Shown: in pieces, positions 55,308-64,000 of the stretch
How the letters are laid out: every line of letters begins with the position of its first letter
Position numbering within the stretch: the stretch's first letter is position 1
Source of the DNA: Nepenthes gracilis
Taxonomy: Eukaryota > Streptophyta > Magnoliopsida > Caryophyllales > Nepenthaceae
DNA: 64,000 bases
NCBI GenBank assembly: GCA_033239525.1
Contig: BSYO01000033.1
Location: 6,935,501 to 6,999,500 of the forward strand
Direction of reading: 5' to 3'
The notes under the pieces: model-generated
Told to the model about the DNA's origin: nothing
What the model saw: only the letters and a program-made list of their open reading frames with translations
Database searches by the model: none
Translations under genes and position numbers: made by a program

Positions 55308-56482
55308 TGATGGGTATACCAAAAATGGGCTGGACTCAGAAAGGCAAAAAAGGCCCAAAACGGCGGTCAACATTCTAACGGCCCAATTTAAAAAACGGCC
55401 CAAAAGCTGAAAAGCCCAGGATGGTCAACGTTGGCCTTGATCGTCCGGGCGGCCAACTTACCAACGGGCAGTCAACTCAAATGTTGACCGCCCGCCTTAC
55501 GCGTATTGGACCCAAAGAGGCTTTACTACAGTAACGGGCCTGGCCCACTCAGTCTCATGGCCCATCAGGCAGCTAATAACACGAGGGCGGCCAACACACA
55601 CGCCGCCGGTCAGCTTGAACGTTGACCGTCCGTGTTCTGCACGTTAAGCCCCAAGAAGCCTTTCAACAGTAATGGGCCTGACCCTTTTAAGCCCACCAAT
55701 CATCAGAAGGCCAACGATGGCTTTCTAAGGATATTCCACGATCCCAGCTGGCACCGAAAAATATATTGGCAATATTGGCGCCTCCAGCATAAGGAAGATG
55801 TCGGATTTCTCCAAATCTTTGCCAACCCAGGATCTCCAACGGTAATGTGCACAGAAGGAAGGTGCCCGGTTTGGAAAGCTGTTGGCCTCCCCAGAAGGAA
55901 ACAATCCTTCACAACTTGGCAACATGCATCAACCTCCAACAGGAAGGTCAACCAGCAGATCACGATGACGATGACGCCTTCCAAAGAAGGAGGATCGCCA
56001 TCTTCACCATAAAAGAAGCCCTGGGTTCACCATCCAGGGCATGCTTTCATTGACGCTTTCATTGAGGCTTTGATTGATACTTTCAACAGATCCAATTGCA
56101 TACGCTTTCTGTGGGACGACTGAGTGCCCAGAGCAATCTGCCTGTTCTGCCACCTTCATCCTCCAAAAAACCCTGAGGCAACAAGTGGACCCTCACGGCC
56201 GTTTACTGCCTTCCCACCATCCAGATTCAAGAAGACCTCACGTCTCTCTTACATTTGGACCAAACACTCAAACTCTCTCTCTCTTTATTTTTAGTTTCTT
56301 CCTTTTGAAGACTGTTTTACTGACTTAAGCGTCAGAGTGCTTTTGGTGGGACAACTTCCCGCCGAACATGCTGCCCCTTGTTTTATTTAGTGGTGTGCAG
56401 GATCCAACTCATAGAACGGAGTCGGAGCCAAGACAGGGGAATTATCCGAATCTATTCGAAATTCAGATCCAGAGACGCATCA
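55308..56482 (+). repeat. element D 3' LTR
   Basis: A 1175-bp LTR starting TGATGGGTATACC, right after the purine tract, and ending GACGCATCA. TGATG and CATCA are inverted ends. Five GTCAA/TTGAC cores lie within its first 330 bases. Confidence 0.92.
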
Positions 56483-59400
56483 CTATTTAATTCTTGAAAA
56501 ATCATTCTCTTATTATTCTTTCAATTTCAATCATGAGGAATCATAGAACCATATTGTGATAGTGCTATTGTCCTGCTAGAGTAATTTTTGCATACGTAAA
56601 AATTGAATTATGGCTAGCACTTGAGTGTCGTTCAATACAGTATTCGAACACTAGAGCCTTGGAATCACAGCGTTTGAATCATTTTATAATGTTGGTCAGT
56701 GTTTACTACTATACATGCTTTTCATACTAGATTTCCCAATATTATGACAAATATTGTAATGTGTGAGTTTCAAATTATAAATCTCATTATGATTAAATTA
56801 AGTTAAAAAAAAAGAAAATTTTGATATTAAATAAGAAATTTGGGTCAAAATCAACTTTAAATTGGATCACATCGGGATGAATGGTGCTTGACCGGTGTCG
56901 GACATGCGCACCTGCATGTTTTGGGCAGAGAGGTTGCACTTGAAGGATGTTTGACCGAAGCTTGAGCATACTTTTGATAAAATGTCCACACCCCGCGTGC
57001 ATCCAAGATACACTCATGTGTACTTTTGCAGATTGTCAGTGCCTGATACACATTTGAAATGACGCTTGTGTACCATAATGTTTTTGCCATGACACCCAGG
57101 CGCACGTGTACCAATCTTTTATAAAAGTTATGTCCGATTGATTTTTAGTCATTTTCTATCAAATTTTGAAAGAAAAGAAAGCAAGAGAAAAGGAGAAGAG
57201 AGGGAAGAAGAGAAAAAAAATGTAAGAGAAGGTCATTTGAGGTGAATCAAAGAAAAATTTTTGGTAAATTTGATATTAAGTGTATCCTTAGTCTTTGTTT
57301 CTTTGTTATTATTTTTTTCTATTTTATTAAGTATTTATTATTTTAAAATACTCATACATATTATAATTTTATAGCTAAGATATTTATATATCATATACAT
57401 GAACTCTCACTCATCTTTTATAATTTTTATAAAGTTTACATTCTTAATTCAGATATATTATGTTGTCATGTTATTTTTCTACATTTTCACCCATGCATAT
57501 GCTAAAATCACATTTAAATGTTTCTTGTAGACTTTAAATTCGTATATAATATTCCTCTATATTTAAAATACTAACTATATATACTTTGTATGTTCTAAAA
57601 TTTCATCAATTTATCCCTACAAAATTGACTATTGAAAAGAAATATACGAATCATAAAATTTTCTAATTTTCTCTACAATTCTTCTTAAAATAGTTTTATA
57701 TGTTTGAAAATTTTATAATGTAACTTTTGTATATTCTAAAATTTATATATTTAAATTTCTATAAAATTTTTATACACTGCACGATAATTATTTAAAAGGA
57801 TTATGAAAAAACTTTACAATTTGTAAAAAAAAATTAAGGATATTTTTTTTCAAACTGAAAAAATGTAAATGTATATTTATATTTGTATAGAATTTTTTTC
57901 GTTATACTTTTAACCATTGTAAAAAATTAGTGACAATATATTATGACATGTCTTAGAATATTATAGTGATAATTAAAGTTTGAACCTATTATTCACGGGA
58001 TGAAAGTGGCATTTGATCCCCTTTACAGGATTATATATATATGATAACCCATTTATAAGTTTTGAATAGTAACATAAGGTCTTTAATTGTATAGAAATAA
58101 ATATAACTCGGGTTTTGATTATTCTTTTTTTTTGTCGGTAAGGCCCTATTGGCCTGTAGTCCATAAGACTTAACATGATTTGAGTATATTTTCATAAAGC
58201 ATTATTCAAGTAAGATCAAAATTATCAAATCCAAAAATTTTGCATGGATGTTATGGAAACTACATGTCTTCTCTTTTTACTCTAATCATGTTTCTTTCAA
58301 TGTAGTTTTAAGGCAAGTTATATGTTTAATTATATAAGTTTTATACCTTGATGAGAATTCGGTTCACTTTTATTTTTATTTTCTTTGCTAATCCCCCTCA
58401 AATTAGTAGGTTTGTGACACAATTATAGGAAAAGGTTGGTTGGCTTGGAAGACGGGTCAATGATGCATAATTAAGAAGTGAAATTTTGATATTGTGTTGC
58501 TATAAATTGTTTTGGAATAGTAACTTATGATATTTATGTTATTTTGAATAATAGTTTTGTTAATAATGCAGTGGGGTCTATCCAACGGTAAGACCATTGT
58601 GATTATTGTTTTATTCTAATTTTGTGTGGAATTATCTCATTATGTATGTTTTGACGTTATAGTATGATTGGTATTTAGAGTCATTTTTTAGTATGGCGTT
58701 TTAGATCTTATGATTTAATTTACTATTTTATTTTGGAATAGTAAATGGGATTGTATTTTAACTTAAGATGAATTAAGTCTCCATGGAAATCATGGATGTG
58801 ACAAATATACTTTTATGCAATACATGTTACAGATATATTGATCAATAGAATGGACATGTAATATTTTATACTCATATTTTTACATGCGTATGTATATTAA
58901 AAATAACATTAATGACTGACAATTGACTACCATGCGTCACAGCATTCGAACACCAGCCTATGTTTAATATAATTTTGTTGGATTCGTTAGATCTAAGAGT
59001 TATTCATTATATATAATGCACGTATATATGATGATAAGGGCATGTCATATGTTTGATAAATGGTAGCACAGGCTCTGGTCATGATATGTTAAGTTTATAC
59101 TTAATTTTTGTAGCCAAACTAATGGTAGTTCTGCTGTTTGAAGCAGCATTCAAATGCTGGATCGTGGTTTAAAATATTTTGTAGATTTGAGTAATCTTGA
59201 CTTGTTTCTTGAGGAATTGTCCGATTGTTTCAGTCAATATAATACTTTAGGGTAAAAATAATAGCTTTGTCAAGGTTTAGTTTTGTTTTCATAATTGTGA
59301 GTCTCAATATTAGAACACTGTGCAAGCTCCCTTTAAATATCGCAGGAACCATTCCTAGATTCAGGGCTAAATCATAGATTTTGAGACCTATGATTGAAAT

Positions 59401-59789
59401 TTCAGATCAATAATGGTCCTATAGAATGTTGTGGCCCTTGTGTTCTGACATTACTTAATGTTCTGGTATTACATTAAAGTATAAATTGAACCAACCAAGT
59501 TTATTTAAGCATTTATGAATGACTAACTTATATTGTATCTTATGTCTCACAAAAGAGAACATTTTACTATAATTCTATTGGAAATTAATAACACAACATT
59601 GATCTTTTCAACAAAAAAAAAAAAAAAAACATCTAAAACACAAGAAATCAATTATAAGAAAGATTGTTGTTATCCCTTGCCTCACACTAAAATAAAAAAC
59701 ACCATAATCACTCCTCCTTCCATGAATATTGTTAATTATTCAAAAAAATAATCCCAATTATGAAATCATTATTGGCTTAACCGGCCTCC
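56483..59789. other. AT-rich DNA, no gene seen
   Basis: No coding domain. A GC-richer part at 56860-57130 followed by TTTATAAAAG and a purine-rich AGAGAAAAGGAGAAGAG leader (57115-57230) could be part of an LTR. An AGTATTCGAACACTAG-like phrase recurs near 56628, 58942 and, changed, 59150. Element limits could not be set. Confidence 0.4.
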
Positions 59790-60111
59790 TGGGAGCCTTG
59801 CTTGCTCATTCCCTTTCGTCTCCTCCATCTCCTTTGCCCGTTTTTTGTTCTTTGGGAGTGGGCTCAGTGGATGCGACGGCACAATTCCCTGATTCCTTTC
59901 CTCCGTTACTGCGAGATGCTATGATTCGGTCTCCTGTCCCAGATGTTACCTTCCTAGAAAGTATGAAGAGGCTGGAACAGGGCAATGTTAACCTGTCGGT
60001 GAGGACGGTGCCTTCCCCTGCTCTGTCTGGTGATGCGGCAGATGGGCATCGAACTATGTCGCCGATGGCAAGTAACCTTCTCCCTCCTTCGTCTTATTCT
60101 GGGCAAGCTTC

Positions 60112-60858
60112 TGTTGGAAATCACTACCGTGAAGAAATTCTTGTGATTGCAGAACTCAATCAGAACAAGAAGAAATTTTGGTCAATAGCTGGTTAATATA
60201 GTTGACCTGCTGAAGGTTTGTGTTGACCGGTTTTTGTTGAAGGTTCTCAGACAACAAATGACGATGGTCAACAGGACGTTGATCAGTCTAAATGAGAAGA
60301 CGGTCAACGAGGGTTGACCGGCTTAATATGGCAATACAGAAAATCTGCTACGTCATGAAAGGGGTTTGTTGACCTGCTTATTTGGGTAACCTTGAAACTT
60401 CAACTGCAGATCTGTCTGCTACTGTAAGCATACGCCACCTGCTATTAAACAGGGTAAACATATGCATACTTCTTGGAAACTGTGCACCAACCATGGAGTA
60501 GGACGTGGTGATCCTGCTGCTGCTAGTCTTATGTATATATATGTGTATGGATGTACATGAAGGGTAGACGCTGAAGAAGAAAAAAGAAAAGTGTGTGAAA
60601 GAATAGGGGAGAGGAAGAAAAGAAGCAGAGTGCAGTGAGGAGAGACTGTGTGTGTTCTGTTATTATTTTTCGCCTCTTGTTTTGTAATCACCCATCTCAT
60701 ACATAGTACATCTTGTGGATTTAACGTCCCGTGATTTTTTCCATGATTCATAAGGATTTTTCACGTAAATATTGTGTGTTCTTTTTCTTCCTACTTCCAT
60801 TTCTTCTCTTCAATTTTCTTGTGTCTGTGACGGTAGGCTGCCCCATTTCCGGCCAATA
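60112..60858 (+). mobile_element. copia solo LTR 1, plus orientation
   Basis: A 747-bp LTR starting TGTTGGAAATC and ending GGCCAATA (usual CCAACA with one change), flanked by TSD GCTTC (60107-60111 and 60859-60863). The U5-like part has TTTTTCACGTAAATATTG. There is no internal region, so it arose by LTR-LTR recombination. Seven GTCAA/TTGAC cores lie at 60178-60375. Confidence 0.9.
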
Positions 60859-61964
60859 GCTTCCTCTGGCCCTAATGCTGGCATTCCACAGGCTTCCTGG
60901 GCTAATAAAGTTAATAACAGGAATGTGGATGTATCTGGGACGTTGCAATTCTTTCCTCCGTAAAGAATTGAAGGGGATACATCATTCATTTCCCCTCTCC
61001 TGTCGTTGTTAAACAAGGGGAGATGGTTTGGGGTTCTACCCTCATTGGTTATTTTTATGGGAAGCCACTTCATTTCTATGCCATTAATCATATTGCACGT
61101 AAAATCTAGGCTAAATTTGGGGTTTGTTATGTTGCTGAGCACAACGCTGGCTTTTAATTCTTCCGGTTTGCTTCCCATGTGATGATGGATAAATGTATGT
61201 CTGCTGGCCCATGGATTTTTGCTGGAAGACCTTTGTTCCTCAAGAGGTGGGTCCCTGGTGTGTTTGTGAGTAAGGAGGAATATAAAACCTTCCCAATTTG
61301 GATCAAGTTGCACAATGTCCCTATTGCTTTTTGGACTCTACTTGGCATAAGTTGGATAGCCAATGCAGTTGGGAATCCATTGCAAATGGACTCTTAGACG
61401 GCCAAGATGGATAGGCTAAAGTATGCACGAGTGTGTGTCGAGGTAAGTTCAGAGTCGATTATGCCTTCCAATATCAGGCTGGACTCTAGGAGTCATTCTA
61501 TTGCCCTTGTGGAGGTTGAATACCATTGGAAACCAGTCTGGTGTAGTTGCTGTCATCTTCTTGACCATAGTAGATCCCAATGTAGCACCATGAATTCACT
61601 GCCTGATCCTGCTCTTGTAGTGCCGGATTCGAAACAATTAGATGTCTTGCAGTCTAATGTAGAAGCTGAGCCGTTTGAGAGCTGTGACATGGAGGCTTTA
61701 TGTTGAGCTCAGTTGGTTGGAGATCACCAATTGTTGGCCTCTGCTGAGATAGCTTCTGGTATGATTATTTTAAGCTCGGTGGAACAGGAAAATTCTCATA
61801 TTATTTGGTTTTAGGGGATGGCTAGTAGATTTCCTGTTGACTCTTGATCGTCCTTAACCAGGGACTTGGCCTCCTTTGACGCTATTGATAGGCAGTTGCT
61901 GAGCCCCATTGCTGCTATATCGAGTTCAGCTCAACTTTCACTTGATGGAATGGTTACCACTCTC

Positions 61965-62783
61965 TGTTGGGAAATATGGCGGCTGACTTTCCCACTCAAA
62001 TAACACAGTAAGAAATATGAATGAAGAAGAATAATGAACACAAAAATTTTACGTGGAAACCTTTCTCAATTAAGAAAAAAAACCATGGGACAATCTGTTC
62101 ACTGAACGTATTTCACTATGTGAGAGATTTGGGAACAAGTTTCCCCGTTACACAGTAGAGAATAAAAGAAAAATTAAAGAACAGAGCAACAGCAACACAC
62201 ACACAGGTTGCTTACAGTTTCTCCTCCCTTCACTGTTTTTCTCTCGCTCTCTCTAGCACTGAGTTTCTTCCGAAAGAATATCTCACACCCGCCTATACCG
62301 CAAGTTACAATACTTGCTTTTAATATCAAAAACCGCACACAGAGAAACTGGGGCAATCTTCCACCAGAAAAAGGACAGGATCAGTCATTTCTAACAATAT
62401 GAATATTCCCTATAAAAAACGGCTCCAACATAACCATCTGAGATCACGTATCTCCAGAAAATCTGTTGAGTTGCCGTTGAACTGGATTTTCTAGCGGACG
62501 GCTAACTGTTAGACATCCGCATTCTCCATGATACTGGTCAACACCCTTGGTGACCGTCTGAAATTTGCCCTTTTGGAATCTCTCAGTGAATCCGATTTAT
62601 TTAACCGTCATATTGGTCAATATTGTTTGCTAGTAATGTTGACCGTCAATCCGGTCAACTCCATTGACCGTCCATCTGGTCAACTATGTTGACCAGAATT
62701 TCTTTCTTGAATGAAATAACACATTCGTACTCAGCCCAAATTCTTCGATCATAAGAACTTCTTCACGGGAGTGATCCCCAACA
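61965..62783 (-). mobile_element. copia solo LTR 2, minus orientation
   Basis: An 819-bp LTR with ends TGTTGGG and CCCAACA and TSD CTCTC (61960-61964 and 62784-62788). On the minus strand its first bases (TGTTGGGGATCACTCCCGTG) match solo LTR 1, so it is the same family. Eight GTCAA/TTGAC cores lie at 62538-62695. Confidence 0.92.
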
Positions 62784-63616
62784 CTCTCCGCAATATTGGC
62801 CTTCCTGCCCAGGCTGTGGTAGGTTTACAAAAGGGTTGTGTGCCTAATTTAGTAGTGCAGATGGGTAAGGAGCTTGAGAGGATAGTAGGAGCTTTATGTG
62901 AACCTGAGAAGGAACAGCAAGGGAATGATCAGAATCACTCTCTTGGCATCAGCAACCACCCATTGGGGAGCTGTATTGTTGTCACTCCACCTTCCATAAC
63001 TGTCTTCTCAGAAGAAACAATATCTTCTCCCTGTGACTTGGGGCAATGGCATACTGATTTGTAGAAGACTTGTGAGGCTTTTGATTTGGTAGTGGCTAGT
63101 CCAACGGGTTTTCACGGTATAATACTTGATGCTGTCTGAATGCTACTAGAGGCTAATGCTACTCAGACTTATCTAGCAGCTTTAATTCCGGAAGGGAGGG
63201 AGGATGTGAGTGGTCACTTGGAAAGCTGTTTGATTGATGAGATTGAAGAGGAGCCAGACTCTGCTGATAGTTTTCAAGGTCCATTATCGGATGCGATCAA
63301 GAAGTTGGTGGTAGCTAAGACTACTCGGCCATACATTAATTCCTTATCCTCGAAAGGGAGGCAAGCAGTGCATGGGTTTTTGGATAGCCTCTTAAAAATG
63401 GAGACTGAATTTTCGAATTGCTGGTTTAGCCAGCTGGGCGACTTAGTGGAGGGCCTTCATAGAGTGGATGAATTTGCCCCTGCAGTGGGCTTTCTTGGAG
63501 CTCTTGATTCCACTAGTTGCCCACTGAGGCCTTCTGACAGGAGGGAGGAAGGGGTGCATTCCCATCATGCTCAGGAGGAGGCTGCTCTGATTTCTACTCC
63601 TTCTCCGTCCGAGTAG

Positions 63617-64000
63617 GCAGGAACTTGGAAGCCATCCAAATCCTGAAGACGGCGGAAATCCATTCCTAAGCATCCTTTGTTTGTTGGTTAATCGACTGAG
63701 GTTTGCGGCAGGAATGCCTTTTTCCTGCCTAGTATGTTGGTAAGGGTGCGCTGTTGGGTTTCAATATTTGCCGGTATGATTTTTACCGGTATGGTCTTCT
63801 CCCAAAAAAAAAAACCTGCCTTTTCTGCTATTTTACTTGTTTTACTAGTTTGTTGTACTCTACCCAGTATGGTGTTCAGCTGGTTTGGTGTCCTGTCGAT
63901 GTTGTTGCTTTTGCTTTTGATAGTGTTGTTGCTTTTGCTAGTTTGGGTGAGTTTGGCCAGTATGGGTGTGATTGGCTAGTTTTGTCGGTATGGTATTTGT
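63617..64000 (+). other. LINE-2 downstream sequence to window end
   Basis: No domain recognised. T-rich, with CCGGTATGG-like phrases near 63771, 63786, 63867, 63956 and 63986. It may be the LINE inter-ORF region or 3' end. Confidence 0.4.

Larger units (their letters stand above)
48113..56482 (+). mobile_element. Tat-like Ty3/gypsy element D with inverted terminal LTRs
   Basis: Plus-strand gag (49300-50440), protease (50590-51060) and the last part of integrase (51175-51914), then hairpin repeats, a minus-strand antisense Transposase_28-like gene (52884-54694), purine tract GCATGGGGGATTAG and a 1175-bp 3' LTR (55308-56482). Reverse transcriptase, RNase H and the integrase N-terminus are deleted. 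The left end is not a normal 5' LTR: it is an LTR copy in the opposite orientation, lacking its first 40-45 bases, and no primer site is seen. No TSD was found. It is a rearranged, non-autonomous element. Confidence 0.85.
59790..63616 (+). pseudogene. LINE-2 ORF1 (DUF4283 and zinc knuckle)
   Basis: Outside the LTRs: N-terminal Pro/Ser-rich part (59790-60111); NVDVSGTLQFFPP and LIGYFYGKPLHFYA (60920-61080); DUF4283 core MMDKCMSAGPWIFAGRPLFL, FPIWIKLHNVPIAFW and MDRLKYARVCVEV (61180-61440); knuckle YHWKPVWCSCCHLLDHSR followed by QCST (61525-61590); then a long acidic C-terminal part (61600-61964, 62789-63616) with a repeated module of about 55 residues. The protein would bind LINE RNA. Stops at about 60960, 61395, 61705 and 63062 plus the insertions inactivate it. 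Confidence 0.7.
59790..64000 (+). mobile_element. LINE ORF1 region (LINE-2) with two solo LTRs
   Basis: A plus-strand L1-type ORF1 interrupted by two copia solo LTRs (60112-60858 and 61965-62783). Removing each LTR and one TSD copy rejoins the LINE sequence (for example SYSGQAS to SGPNAGIPQASW). Related to LINE-1 at 19400-25290. Endonuclease and reverse transcriptase are not seen before the window ends. The 5' limit is approximate. Confidence 0.75.

Noticed and set aside
60772..60963. 63-codon plus-strand ORF
   Set aside because: It crosses the end of solo LTR 1 into the LINE, so it is a chimera. Only the part after 60863 is LINE ORF1.

Overview
The window is nuclear DNA of a flowering plant, probably a eudicot (inference). 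The evidence is a nuclear-encoded mitochondrial ribosomal protein gene with a transit-peptide-like N-terminus, plant-type short introns, and several kinds of plant retroelement: Ty3/gypsy Tat-like, Ty1/copia, TRIM and L1-type LINE. Nearly all of the sequence is transposable-element DNA in different states of decay, separated by AT-rich stretches. One protein-coding host gene is clear: mitochondrial L7/L12 at 41037-41684, minus strand.

Layout. 1-4800: Tat-like element A, cut by the left window edge. 5103-5889: a complete 787-bp TRIM with target-site duplication (TSD) CAAGC. 7050-15240: a decayed copia element (F), split inside its RNase H by Tat-like element B (9801-14944, TSD ATATG). 16201-19390: an LTR plus leader of a B-like element (E), with a 52-bp minisatellite in the LTR. 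19400-25290: a decayed LINE. 25459-35936: Tat-like element C with both LTRs and TSD TATAT. 36815-40440: a decayed minus-strand copia (G). 41037-43200: the L12 gene and a possible exon of an unidentified gene. 44029-46499: a repeat-rich, LTR-like block. 46690-47650: another copia remnant. 48113-56482: Tat-like element D, whose two LTRs face opposite ways. 56483-59790: AT-rich DNA. 59790-64000: LINE ORF1 carrying two solo LTRs of one copia family, each with its own TSD.

The main signal is the shared design of A, B, C and D. Each carries a second gene on the strand opposite to gag-pol, between pol and the 3' LTR. It resembles the Pfam family described as putative gypsy-type transposon (Transposase_28) and ends in a coiled coil. 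In A, C and D it contains a 63-79-bp GT...AG intron before the coiled-coil exon. In B, C and D a CACGTG G-box lies 155-167 bp before its start codon, and B also has a TATA box. Where pol and this gene converge, D has seven ~36-bp tandem units that form hairpins, with paired base changes in the stems; C has related degenerate units. Antisense extra ORFs are known from the Tat lineage (for example Grande). The spliced structure, the spaced G-box and the hairpin boundary deserve checking as one conserved unit.

A second theme is that GGTCAAC/GTTGACC motifs (WRKY W-box cores) are dense in the LTRs and leaders of unrelated elements: Tat-like C and D, the copia solo LTRs, and the 46.5-kb leader. All retroelement genes here carry stops, frameshifts or deletions, so no element looks autonomous.
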